Origin: Mytilinidion resinicola
Taxonomy: Eukaryota; Ascomycota; Dothideomycetes; Mytilinidiales; Mytilinidiaceae
Direction: 5' to 3'
Assembly: GCF_010093595.1 (NCBI RefSeq)
Contig: NW_022985465.1
Span: 1-64,000, forward strand
DNA length: 64,000 nt
Positions 43,401 through 54,257 of the stretch are shown piece by piece. Within the stretch, counting starts at the first letter, position 1. Every line of letters begins with the position of its first letter. Both the position numbers and the translations under genes were made by a program. The notes under the pieces were generated by a model. That model was not told the DNA's origin and did no database searches. It saw only the letters and a list, made by a program, of their open reading frames with translations.

Positions 43401-44181
43401 TTATACTATATAGAGATATAAACGCGTTTTTTATAAATAATAAATAGTAGGGTTATATATCTAGCAGCGCAGATGCTCTAGATAACTATAACCTACTTTT
43501 AGTCGCCTAGTTAAATAAAATTAGGCCTTATATATCTTTCTAAACCTGTAATAACCTTTATTATACCAATTATACTTATTTAAAAGCTAGTTTTATTAAA
43601 GTTGTAGATATTATCTAGGTAGATGCTATACTTAGCTATAGTCTCTTGCATAAAAGTAAACTATATATTAATAACCTTTAGGTTTTCCTAGAGTATTTTC
43701 TAGTAGTTCTTTACCTAATTAAAAGCTATTTTAAGCTCCTTTATATAAGATATAAACTGTTAAGTCTAGTTCTTGCCTACTAGTGCCCTACTATACGCAG
43801 CTAGTACTTTATCTGCTATATCTGCCACCTTATACAACCGGGGCGCAAATTTTTGCAAGTCTAGGTTAAGAATATATTATATAATTATATGCTCTTCGGT
43901 CGCAGTAAGCTTTAGGCAGTTTAGTTATAATTAAGGTCGAAATATAATTCTGTAGAGCCGATTAGAGAGCCGCTAATATTATACGTTAAAGGCTGCTACA
44001 GCGCGTTATATAGTCCTAAATTAACTAAAGGTAAAGGCTTAAAGCGCGAGATTAATACTGCCTTCTTACTAAGATAGATAATCGCTGTATTGTTAATGTA
44101 TTGCTGTATAAATATAGTGTTGGTTATGCTAAGGAAAAGTAGCCGGCTTAGTAGTTTAGCCGGCTTAGTAGTGGAATATAT
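40482..44181 (-). mobile_element. Pogo-type element C1, split by a second copy of its own family
   Basis: Minus-strand element in two parts, 40482-41452 (971 bp) and 43304-44181 (878 bp), total 1849 bp. The left end starts ACGTATTC after TA (40480-40481). The right end reads GAATATAT before TA (44182-44183), where the expected ACGT has lost its CG to TA. Each TIR has two copies of CTA(C)TAAGCCGGC. Both halves align with reverse-complemented parts of element C2. Coding is destroyed. Confidence 0.9.
41453..43301 (+). mobile_element. Pogo-type element C2, inserted in C1
   Basis: 1849 bp, TIRs starting ACGTATTCTACTACTAAGCC, TA duplications at 41451-41452 and 43302-43303. The transposase on the plus strand is decayed: the first catalytic box reads NFNKTGF (Asp to Asn), the second LILDGYKSHL keeps Asp, the third LQLLNIVYFS has lost it. 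The C-terminal part 42871-43095 is open, followed by YRNYRKAGHNTRTC, a zinc knuckle whose first two Cys became Tyr. Confidence 0.93.
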
Positions 44182-44297
44182 TATAGTATATTTATTATAC
44201 CTACTTCTAAAGGAGATATAAATATATTAACGCTTTAAAGTGCGGGCCTATAGTATATACCTATTTAAATAAACTTTAAGGCGTTGTTATATATATA

Positions 44298-46140
44298 ACG
44301 TATTCTATAAGCGAGCCGTCTACCTAAGCAAGCCGTCTACTTTATCACGAAAACGCGACGCGTCAACTTCCAACCACTATGCGTCGACAACACAACGTGC
44401 AATTAATATAAAATGAAGGTCGAATATGTATAGCTATTGCAGCAATCAATCGGCAGCAATTTACAAGCGAACGGCGCGCTATTACAATATATAACGTCCC
44501 CAGAAGCACACTTCGAGATCGACGCGCTGGAACAACCCCACGACGCGATTCTAAGCCTAATTCGAAGAAGCTTTCAAAGCTAGAGGAATTAGTTATCACT
44601 TAATATATACTCGACCTGGATTTGCGAGGATTTCCGCCTAGCTTGTATACTGTACGAGAGATGGCCAATAAATTGCTTACTAAGCGCGCCGCCGGCTAAG
44701 TTAGCAAAAACTAGCCAGAGAACTTTATTAAGCAAACACCTAAGCTTAAAACACAATTTAATCAAAAGTATAACCATTAAAAAGCTCTATATAAGGATCT
44801 AAAAGCTATTAGTAATTAGTTTAAGCTTATACGCAATATAAAAGCAAAGTATAGTATTCTAGATAAAAATATATATAACTTTAATAAAGCCGGCTTCTAA
44901 ATAGGTGTTATCTTAACAGGCGTAGTTGTAATAGGCTCTAAGCGCTGTAATTGTCCAAAATCTATACAGCTAGGCAATCGCGAATAGATAATAATAATCT
45001 AAGGTATTAATACCTGTAGATAGGCTATTCTACTATTTATTATCTTTGCAGGTATATACTACCTTTCTGCATAGTATAAAGGCAATAATATACCACTAAA
45101 TTAGGTTATAGTAGTAAGTAATAATAGCTAGATAATAAATAAGCTTAGTATTACCTGGCTATACTATTTTAATATATATATAAAAGATTGTATAATAGGC
45201 ACGTACTAGCTGCTAATTATTAATAGCTATAAGAGCTATATCTCGCTTAAATTCCAACAGATTTATAAGGAGAATAATATTATTACTTTTTATATACCAG
45301 CGTATTTATCGCACCTGCTATAGCCGCTTAATATTAGCTGCTTTGCGCTAATAAAAAAGGCGTATAGGCGCTAAATTAAGGACTTAGTACGCCACTATAT
45401 TAACTATATTACTAAGCTAGAGTTCCTGCTAGTATTTAAAGCAGCTTTCTATAGCTTAATTATAAAAAGTAATATTTACGCAGGCTTTTAAAGTACAGGC
45501 CTTATACTACTTAATCTAAAAGCAGTGCTATTAAAGCTTAATATTAGGCTCTATACGCTGTTGCCTCCGCCTGCCGCTGTAGAGGCTCTATAGGAATTAA
45601 AAACACTAAGTAACGCTCTTAAGCTAGGCTCTTAATTAGCTTTAATTTATAAGCGTATTTAAATATATTAAAATAGCTCGCCTATAGCTATTCTTAACTC
45701 GCTTAATAGCCTTTCTAAAGGTGCTAAAAGTATAATATATTAAGCTGCGCTGCTGCGCGATACTGTTACCAGCCTTTAAAAGGTAAATAAAGCTGCTATA
45801 AAGCGCAAGGCGCGCAAAAAAAAGCGCATTTAGAGGGAAAGAACTCTAATAATAGAAGCAGGCTCTTAAATAGCTGCTTAACGGCTCGAAAAGGACGCTT
45901 AAAGCAAAAAGCAGTAAGGTGGAGCAGGCTCTAATAGAATCGTGCGGCGCTGTAGGCGCTGCGGCGAGTTAGGGCACAATATTCGTACGTGCAAAAACGA
46001 TGTAGAGGTTGCTGCAGATTAGGCTACAAGTTGTATATAGTTAATATCTATTAGCGTTGTGGAGCAATTAACGTTTAAGGCAGGTTTTTATAATAAAGTA
46101 GACGGCTCGCTTAGGTAGACGGCTTGCTTATAGAATACGT
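44298..46140 (+). mobile_element. Pogo-type element D (third TIR family)
   Basis: 1843 bp with TA duplications at 44296-44297 and 46141-46142. TIRs of about 45 bp begin ACGTATTCTATAAGC and contain two tandem copies of AAGC(G/A)AGCCGTCTAC. The decayed transposase reads YNFNKAGF, LLIINSYKSYIS (second Asp lost), and a still recognisable zinc knuckle CRRCGELGHNIRTC near 45955-46000. Its layout matches the intact 3.1 kb element. Confidence 0.92.
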
Positions 46141-46142
46141 TA

Positions 46143-48292
46143 CTAGGCATAGCTACTATTAATAATCTAGGTATTACGGATTAGAAGCGTTTTTATAGTT
46201 ATTATTGCAAGGGTATAGGTAAGTATAGCGCAATTGCTTCTAATATCCTTCCTAAATACTGTATTAATATCTTCTCTTATAGCCTTTATTACTATAAAAG
46301 TAGGCTTTTTTAGGTCTTTCGGGCTACCCGTATTATTACCCTTATTATTAGTAAAGTGCTGTTTTTTTAATAGTTTGCAACTATTAGCTTATAAGCCCTG
46401 TGCCTTTACCTTATATTCTTTTTTATTTTTTCCTTAGCCTTTTAGCCTTAGATTTTTCTTAAAGTATTTAGTTTTAATATAGTAGGGCTTTCGGCAGAAA
46501 AAGTAGTAGGGAATATTATTAATTTTAATTTAGTATATAGTTCTATTAGATAATAGAATAAGGTTTTTCTAGCTAGGCCCCCGAATTAGAGTAAGAGCAG
46601 GGAGCGCCTGTATATTACTTAATTATTTTCCTAGCTACCCCTTTCTATATTCTTCCTTAATTACCTTGCCTTTAATATAGTTAAATATAGGTGCAGCCTT
46701 AATAATATACCTATTTATATTTCTATTATTAATAAGGTTTATCTGCCTAAAAATATAATTATAGAAGCCTTTATATTTAGCGCCCAGCGCGTGTATAAAA
46801 AAGAATATATACTTAATTTCTAAAATAATATAATTAGGGTTAAAAAGAAGTTTCTTAGTATAAATCCTTCTAATCTCGGCTTTTAGGGCCTAAGTACTCC
46901 TATATTTTTCTTATATAAGAGATATATACCGCCGCTGTAGGTTAATATATATTTCTAAACCTTCTAGTTTAAAGTTCTCCTTAACTACCTATAAAAGAAA
47001 TTAAACTTATTAAATTTTAAAAGTATTAATCTGTTGCGCAGTATTATATATTAGCTTTGCTATAATTATCGCCGTATAGAACTTCTAGCAGTGCTGCTAT
47101 TATTATATATCCCTTTTTTTTATAGGTGGAGTTGCTCTATCTTTAGTAATAGCAGATATTTAGATAAATTTATTAACCTTTTAGTTCCACCTAAACTAGT
47201 TACTAGTATTATCTAATATTAGAATAGTATTATAGAATATATTTAGGCTAAATTGCTTAAACTTTATAATATTAGTTATAGTAAAATTAGGTGCTTTTCT
47301 ATACTAAAAAACTCTAATTTATTACTAAGCGGGCTTAGGGTAATAGAGGTGGCGTAGTTAAATAAGGTGGCGGAGTGTGCCTCTAGGCTAAAAAGCTTAA
47401 GGCTTAAAGCTTTATTTAGTTTGCTTAAGATAATAGAAGGGCTGCAATTAGATAAGCCTAGCGTAGGTAAATAGGAAAGGGGCTTATAGTCTCCGTCTGG
47501 TGCCTTATATAGCTTAAAGTGTTTTTTGCACGCCCTAGAAAAGTAGGGAAATTATTAGCGGTTAACCGGGTATTATAACCTAATTCCCTGGAAACTTATA
47601 GGTTTATTTAGTTAGAGGTTATAACGCGTAATATTATTATTATTAGTAATATATTTCTTCCTAGCCTTAGAAGATAGGGCGTTTAATTCTTATTTAAACC
47701 GGGAGTGCTTAATAGCCCCGGTGCAGGAGGATATAATTAACGCGCGGCGTATACGCTCCTTAAGAGGTAGGCGAAAGAATGCAATCTTAACTGCGCTAAC
47801 TAATATTAACGGGAAAAGCGTGCTTTAAATCTAACCCTAAGTCCACTTACAGTCTAGCCGAAGATAAGAGATATTATTTACTTCCTCTCTTGTCCAGCAG
47901 TAGGTTTTGTTTCGCTGTTTCTTTTGTAGTAGTTGCGGTTTAAGGAGGTTAATTCGCGATCTTGTTGTTAGAGTTGACATCTTTCCTGACCTCTTCTTGT
48001 ATTCTCGGTGTCATTTCATATGCTCGACGTAGAGCGCATGTTGTGGGGTCAATTCTGCCCCTTCCGTTTCGGCATGGTTTCAATTCGCCTATCACAGGGG
48101 TTATTACTGTGATATCTACCCCTATCACATTTATGGTGTTTGTGATTTCGTCGGATGGAGGGTGATCCGTCTTGTTCCGAGTTCTTATTGGACTGTTTCG
48201 CAGATATTAACTTCATCGCTCATAAGATCATCACTTGCTGCGGAAGCTTAGCTGTAGGTATATATCTCTCAAAACCTTGAATCGTGCGAGCC
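46143..48292 (-). pseudogene. Copia gag region (decayed)
   Basis: Between the primer site and element D. Near 46275-46310 a minus-strand stretch reads FYSNKGYKRR, consistent with a CCHC knuckle whose Cys and His codons mutated to Ser/Tyr. Composition returns to normal towards 47.9-48.3 kb, where the sequence is the untranslated leader. Confidence 0.6.
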
Positions 48293-48304
48293 GGGCTCAT
48301 AACC
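48293..48304 (-). other. Copia primer-binding site
   Basis: On the minus strand GGTTATGAGCCC directly follows the 5' LTR. It is complementary to GGGCUCAUAACC, the anticodon stem-loop of initiator tRNA-Met, which means half-tRNA priming as in classic copia elements. Confidence 0.8.
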
Positions 48305-48428
48305 TGTTGAGCAAGTGATTGTGTCTTCATTGATTGTCTGGCTATGGATGGGCGGGGTGCCTCATATATGTATCCATTCTCACCCCTTGTCACATCGTTT
48401 CAGCCACCATTAACCGTGACATTCAACA
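48305..48428 (-). repeat. Copia 5' LTR (unmutated)
   Basis: 124 bp. Carries G or C at each of the eight positions where the left LTR has A or T. Confidence 0.92.
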
Positions 48429-48551
48429 GAGCCCAAAGGGGTTCCTTACTATGTACCATTACGAAACTGCAGACAATTGGACCAGTACAAGGAGCCTGTT
48501 CTTAAAGCTTGCATCGTAAGTTACACCAGGAATCTGGCAACAGCACCTTGT

Positions 48552-49073
48552 TTTTACAACCCGTAACACAAACAGTTCGAAAACCGAGGTATTCGAGGAG
48601 ACAAGTAAGCAGATCAGATTGATAACACAGAATCAGGCCATGGGACCTCGAGGAACGAAGCTTGGCCGCATAGGCATCTGAGATTCACCCACGGACTGCT
48701 GGTGGATGGGAACGATCTAAAGGACCACGGGACCAGAGGTCACGTGATGGATCATTTAGGGATTGGGGTGATCTAAGGGCGAGCCGTAGATCACCATGAT
48801 CCAAGAAGGGATCAGGGCGATCCACGAACAGGACGCAGGTTTCTTAGGAGTTGTCTTTTGTATTTAAGCACACTCGTTTTCATAGCTAGGAACCTCGTGT
48901 TCAACTCAACATTCCAATTCAAGACTTCAAGATTGTTATTGCAAGTAACCCGTCTTATTGCCTGAGATTGATTTGCCTTTCTTCTTGAAGACTATCGCAC
49001 CCCGACGACGACTTGACGGATACTTTGCCTAAGTGAGCGTACTTGGAAGGTATCTAAGAGACGACCCGTTACA
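48552..49073 (+). repeat. Solo LTR of a gypsy family related to the 32-40 kb element
   Basis: 522 bp, starts TTTTACAACCCGTAACAC and ends GACGACCCGTTACA, flanked by a perfect 5-bp duplication CTTGT (48547-48551 and 49074-49078). It aligns along its length with the reverse complement of the 531-bp LTRs but keeps G and C where those have A and T. A TATTTAAG box near 48862 would be the promoter. Confidence 0.88.
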
Positions 49074-49078
49074 CTTGT

Positions 49079-49458
49079 GGATCATGACTTGAGCGGATAT
49101 AATTCAACTCTGGATAGATGTGATGACCCGATATTTGGGGCGCCCTTTCAAATCCATTAAGCCGGTTCTTCACTAGGCGCTGGCTTCAACTCACTTGCGT
49201 GGGAAATCGAGGTTTTGCGGCAAGATGCAGGCGGCAAATCCTAGCGACATACGCTGTTGGACGCCATTGCGATAATGCTGTGTTACATTATCAGCCTTCA
49301 ACAGCCAGTGAATGCGTAACACGTAGGTGTTTGCTGTGCTACCCCGCATCTGCTCGTCTGTCTTCTTGAGCTTCCCATATTGCGAATTGATTTAAGTCGA
49401 GAGTTGACTTTCCCATTCCTTACTCTGCAGAAGTCATCTGAAATCTGTTATGCAAAAA
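49079..49458. other. Upstream region of the BTB gene
   Basis: No coding signal; likely holds the promoter and 5' UTR of the next gene. Confidence 0.45.
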
Positions 49459-50477
49459 ATGGCGTCAACTTTTGAGAAGTAAGTTCCATTTCTAATGTCG
49501 ACCTGACTAAGCTAAAGCCCGGCAGCTTCATCCAATCACATCAATTTACCTTCTTCGTCGGCCAGGAGGGAAAGTCCATCGTGGTGCATGCAGCTGCGAT
49601 TACTGCTACCAGTCAGCAACTAGATGCACTTATTAATGGTGGAATGGGGGAATCTGAAACGCGATGTGCGAGGATCGAAGATGTTAAGGTCGACGATTTC
49701 ATCCGCTTCTGCGAATACGCTTACCGCGGGGACTATACAGTACCTCCGTGGGAAGAACTCCCGCCGGAACCGAGCTCTACGTCCGGCAAGGACCAGCAGA
49801 ACGGGGACGATGATGGTTGGGGGGATTGGGCTCCATTGCCTAAGAAGAAGAAGGGCAAGAAGGGGCGAGTGGCTGTTCCCGAACCAGAACCTATTCCGGA
49901 ATCAGAACTTCCTTCCATGGAGATGGGTTACCCCCAAGAAAGTGGGGTATACGATGAACCTGAGCTCGCGGCGGCTCCTGAGCCTCAATATGAAGTAAGG
50001 CGCATCTCGAGGGCCCAGTTACGGACTCAACTCAACAGCCGAAACTACCTAAACGACGGCGGCCCCAAAGCTCTGATCCTGCAGCACTTCGAACCCAAAT
50101 CCAACAGTGCCGTGGACCAAAACTTCACGCCAGTCCTCCTCGCCCATGCACGGCTCTACTGTTTTGCGCATCTACGTCTAATAGAGCCACTCAAAGCGCT
50201 AACCCTCGACAAGCTGCACAAGACACTTATGGACTTCAAGTTGTACACAAAGCGCGTTGGAGACATCATTGAGCTCGCGAGATATGCGTACTCGAACCCA
50301 GATCTGCCGGATAGAAGCGACGACAGAACTCTCGACGACCTGAGGAAACTCGTGTTTGAGTATATTGTGTGCGAGATTGACACGATCGGAAAATGTGATG
50401 AATTTGTCAAGTATATGGAAGAGGGCGGTGAATTTGTGGGGGATTTCTGGAGAATGGCAAGGGACTATATGGCTTGA
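49459..50477 (+). CDS. BTB/POZ-domain protein
   Basis: Two exons, 49459-49478 and 49526-50477, joined across a 47-nt intron (49479-49525, GTAAGT donor, CTGACTAAG branch, GGCAG acceptor); phase fits. An ATG at 49450 is also in frame. The start MASTFENFIQSHQFTFFVGQ is followed by KSIVVHAAAITATSQQLDAL and DFIRFCEYAYRGDYTVP, the fungal BTB fold. A disordered acidic and Lys-rich insert (PKKKKGKKGR, PEPEPIPES) comes next, then a helical C-terminal half (LLAHARLYCFAHLRLIEPLK). About 323 residues, no stops. BTB proteins mediate protein-protein contacts, often as adaptors. The partner is unknown. Confidence 0.88.
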
Positions 50478-51639
50478 TGTAGGTGTACAGTAATCGCACC
50501 CAAATTAAGACTCTAACACTGGCATGACGTTGTCATTGTATTTTGAACTCGAGAATAGCGTGGACTAGTGATTCGAGAAGGATTTTCTAGTGGTGATGGT
50601 GATGGTCGTGAAAAGCAGCCCTAGGCAACAACGTCAGCGTCCTGAGCGAGCCAAAATGGGCCCCATGACACTGGCGCATCAGAATCGCCAGCGGATAGGC
50701 AATGCCAGCGGCCTGAGTGAGCCAGATTAGGTGCCATATCCACTTAGCTGCAGGTTAATAGACGACCAATTGAGTGCGGAGCACAGAAAGTCGTGATTCT
50801 TGGCGTGGTGGTGAGGTTTCGGAGGTGACGGAGGTGCCCATGGGACCGCATCTTCGTGGGGCTGCATCACTTCAACAACGCCATAATAAATTCATTTTGA
50901 CTGCAGCGCCTCCCAAGATAATTCTGTAGATTCAATTGCACTCATCAGACTGATCAATATGCTGGTGGTCAATATTCTGCAGATGCGTGACGTGACGGTT
51001 CCCGCCGGGTTAACTACTAATCCGGCTTAATCAGCAAGGAAAATCAAAGTTGGCTTCGTCATGGAAATCACGAAGTTGCACAACACGACTGCTGAGGCTA
51101 CGACACTACAACCATATATTCGATTGTAATGAACCTTCTAGAGCTGTTTAAGATAGGTCTGAGGATATAGCATGCAAGAGGGCTAAGGTTTGGGGCGAGT
51201 GGTTGTCGAGAAATCCGTGAAAAGATGACCCAAGTCCGAAAATCAGCCCAGCTCAAGCTCTGAGCAACACAGAATCATCATTTGGCGAAGTCGACCAACT
51301 TCATTTTCCTACCCGGACTTAGCGCCGTTCCCGTGTGCCGTTCGAGCGTGTAGCCTCGCCCTCGCCCTCGCCCTCGCCCTCGCCCTCAACCTCCACCTCT
51401 CCCGTGTTCCACCTAGTCCTCCTCTCTGCGACGCTTCCCGAGCGCCCAGTTGTAGCCTGCGCCGCCGGAATCGATTGTAATACCTTTTGCATAGACCTTC
51501 GAGGGGTTCTGGTGTTGCAGGCGACGCAGAGGGCGGTCGCACCGGCGATTGCTCGCGACGAGGAGGGTGTGGCACGGGGAAAATGGGGTTTCATGAAGGG
51601 AGTGGCACTGCCCACTAGAGAAAGAGTACAAGTCCGTAC
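50478..51639. other. No recognisable gene
   Basis: Includes a CTCGCC hexanucleotide run of about five units near 51355-51387, which produces open frames in several phases (GEGEGE and PSPSPS shadows). No supported coding. Confidence 0.5.
51355..51387. repeat. CTCGCC microsatellite
   Basis: Perfect hexamer repeats, five to six copies. Confidence 0.85.
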
Positions 51640-53735
51640 TTACGTAACCGTACCGTGGACATCTAGGCCATGTCGTTGCAAGTGCACCTTGTTTGCCAGG
51701 GGCACCTTACAAAGCTCGCAGCCAAGAGACTCCCCTCTCTTAATGTATTGCGAGTGCTTCCGTTTGAAATGTTTGCTGATATCGCTTGCACAGCTGAATT
51801 CGTATATCCGTTCTCCGGTTGGCAGATTGGGATTGCCGATGCATTTCCAACATCTTTTCGGCCTCTTCTCTTTGTTGTACACCGACACCTTTGCTACTTC
51901 TAGTGCTTCTTCGTCATGTTCCAACTGGCTCTTGGCCGGTAGGGTAACGTTTCCGCTCCGTCGCTTTGCTCAAATAGAGTTCATTCCGCCCTCCTCGACC
52001 CCACAATATTCCGTGACGGCTCGGATGCCTCTATTACGCCGGCATATCTCTGCTTTCAGAGTGATTCCCGGCGGGGCCATAATAGCGTCAGCTAGCTCCT
52101 TCTGTGCCGGGAGCATGGCATATTGAGGCTGTACTATGACGACCTCGTTTTTACTTTCGATGCCGGCAAGCTGCTGCTCAACATCACGCACAGGTTGCTC
52201 GTACTCCCAGCGTTCCATGACATCCTGAAGAAGGGCATGTCGCTGGCGCTGCCTTTCCTGGATGATTTTGCGATTGAGCTCTTTATACATTGGATGCTTT
52301 GTTGCGTTTTAGAGGGTACGTTTAAGTCTCTCGTTCTTGGAGCAGGTAACGAACTGTAGGATGATCGTTTACTGATTCAGATTGTTCTGCTGTAAGCCGT
52401 CGTGGCCGACGAAGATCGATCGAACGACTCATGGTACAAGCCGCCCGCATTATCGCGTTCTGGGGCCGGAGGCCTCGCACGACAGCCTGTATGTCAACCG
52501 TGATGCGCCGTGAGAGGTAGTGCTTCAAAAACGTCCGTATGCTGGCGTGCCCCATCATCAGGTTCTGCATCGCCTCGTTGACGTTGCCTATGTACTACGT
52601 TAATTCTGCATCTTGCCTACAACAACTCGCGGAGCTTACCATCCTCATTGAAGGCCTTCCCTCCAGCATATCTCAGCGAATAAGAACGGGCGACTTGCGC
52701 AAACCCCGTAATTTTCCCTAAAGCTTTAATCCAGGGTAGCAAGGTATTGTATGGAAGAGGCTCGTCGTTAGAAATAACTCAACCAATTGGGGTCTCTACC
52801 GCTTTCCGAAACACCGGGATATCGTCTAATTCCTGATTAAGGCGCAATGGTAGCTTATTGCGGCCTGGCGGAATAAAAAGCCTACTTAATTCCTCTGGGG
52901 ATGTCAGATTGTATGCTGCGAACGCCTAATCGCTAAAAAGCACCCCAAGGAGGAAGACATGCGGACTAAAGATGAGAGACTTATCGTAGATAATTTCAGG
53001 GAGAGGGAAGGTATTCCTTACAAACGTGTCAGCATTCTTATCAGTTTTAAGAATGTGTAGATCTCGGGCAGAACTGAATAATTCAGGGACTTACATATCT
53101 TTAATCCCAAGGAACTCCTTTGTGAATTCAAAGGTGAACTCTAGTAATACTTGATAAGGCCGACCCTCTGGATCCCGGAGCAGCGTAACCTGAATATGCC
53201 GATAGCAGAGACTGAGGATAGCTCGTGGTCGATTTGCTGTAAAACCACCAAGCTGTAGATAGAGTTGGGCTTGTATCCTATAGCGTCCGTGGGTGTATCT
53301 CTTTTCGGTCGTTGCTAGGTTTGTTTGCAGCACTAGGGTCTGATCCTCTACATACATACAGGCCTTATCTCGACCTATCTTCTTTAGACTGTGCTTTTTC
53401 GCTAGCCTTCTCAGCACCTGCCCTTTAGGTTAGGCTTGACACGCGTATGAGGTCTTAAACAGGAGGCCGGACGTTCATACCTCGTGCATGCTCCGATTCA
53501 TCTGCCCATCCAGCTTAACACCAGTTGCTCTTTCATACACCAGGCGGTAAACCTTCCAGTATGTACCAAGGGAACTAGCGATCTTGGTCCCCCGGCATTT
53601 CCTTCCTCCTTTCCCTCGGCGCTGACTGAGTAGCCAGTCAAAGAAGGTGTACAGTGTGCTGACGGACACGGCCGTATAGGAACGGAGATTGTCTTTCCTA
53701 AGGTATTTCCAGCATCTATACTATGTTAGTGTTGC
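51640..53735 (-). pseudogene. DUF3435 (FluG-type) tyrosine recombinase with C-terminal zinc finger
   Basis: Coding reads from about 53735 to 51640 on the minus strand through several introns, including 53418-53480 (63 nt). Order: YTAVSVSTLYTFFDWLLSQR, RGKGGRKCRGTKIASSLGTY, a long alpha/beta stretch (RYRIQAQLYLQLGGFTANRP), ARSYSLRYAGGKAFNED, and MQNLMMGHASIRTFLKHYLS. The GH...HY pair is the tyrosine-recombinase active-site end; Y-x-L-R stands where many relatives have H-x-x-R. The C-terminal part has CWKCIGNPNL, SKHFKRKH, CELCKVPLANK, HLQRHGLDVH zinc-finger elements. In-frame TAG (about 52928-52930, after LLGVLFSD) and TGA (after AVETPIG), plus stops between 51924 and 51970, disable it. DUF3435 proteins include the captains that move Starship elements; whether this clade does so is unknown. 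Confidence 0.78.
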
Positions 53736-54120
53736 ATGACGGTGAGACAGGCGTTCAGTCGCTTGACGACGAGACGCGTGCGGAGATAAGGCCACTTATA
53801 CAGACGAAGATGGAACAGCTAGAGGCATACAAAAAGGAGTGTGCAGCTCGCTTTTCTGGAGAATGAGTGGAGTTTCCGTGTACGATATCAGATCAGCTCG
53901 ATACCTTGGAAACTCCTCAAACACCAACATGACTGACAGTGGCAATTTCATCAAAGTTCCAACCTCCGAGGAGGAGGAACGTATGCGCGTGGCAGCCGAG
54001 GAATCTCAGCGAAAGCGCAATGAGGCCAAGAAGAAGTGGGAGATGGAAGAGGTGGTGAAAAAGGTAGGAGAGAGTTCTCAGCAGCGCAGGGGCGGCGGAG
54101 GTGGTGCTGCCACCACTTAA
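53721..54120 (+). CDS. Hypothetical charged protein fragment
   Basis: Unrecognised. A 47-codon frame from ATG at 53721 (LDDETRAEIRPLIQTKMEQL) is followed by a second frame (53839-54120) with a coiled-coil segment SEEEERMRVAAEESQRKRNE and a Gly-rich end. A shift or intron near 53860 could join them. It overlaps the N-terminal edge of the DUF3435 relic on the other strand. Confidence 0.25.
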
Positions 54121-54257
54121 GACCCCGAGTTTCTGCCTAGGTCTGTTTCCGAAGCTCTATTCATTTGCATAGACTGGAGGGTTGGTCTAACTAGAATACA
54201 AAGAACCTCGCGTGGAAAGAGATTGTTTGCTATGAGGTATAGGACTAGGAGCTCCAC

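Larger units (their letters stand above)
29167..48428 (-). mobile_element. Copia retrotransposon carrying nested insertions
   Basis: 124-bp LTRs (29167-29290 and 48305-48428), TGTTGAGC...AACA in plus orientation, with a perfect 5-bp duplication GAGCC (29162-29166 and 48429-48433). The element reads on the minus strand: primer site next to the right LTR, polypurine CGAGTGGGAG next to the left LTR. Insertions are a gypsy (32413-40082), pogo copies (40482-44181) and another pogo (44298-46140). The remaining copia sequence adds up to about 6.04 kb, a normal length. The interior is strongly AT-shifted with stops throughout, typical of RIP. Confidence 0.93.

Noticed and set aside
29167..48428. Small open frames inside the AT-rich block as host genes
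   Set aside because: All readable pieces are transposon domains (RT, integrase, transposase) or chance frames in TA-rich sequence.
51335..52126. 263-codon plus-strand frame
   Set aside because: Begins in the CTCGCC microsatellite and runs antisense to the zinc-finger end of the DUF3435 relic.
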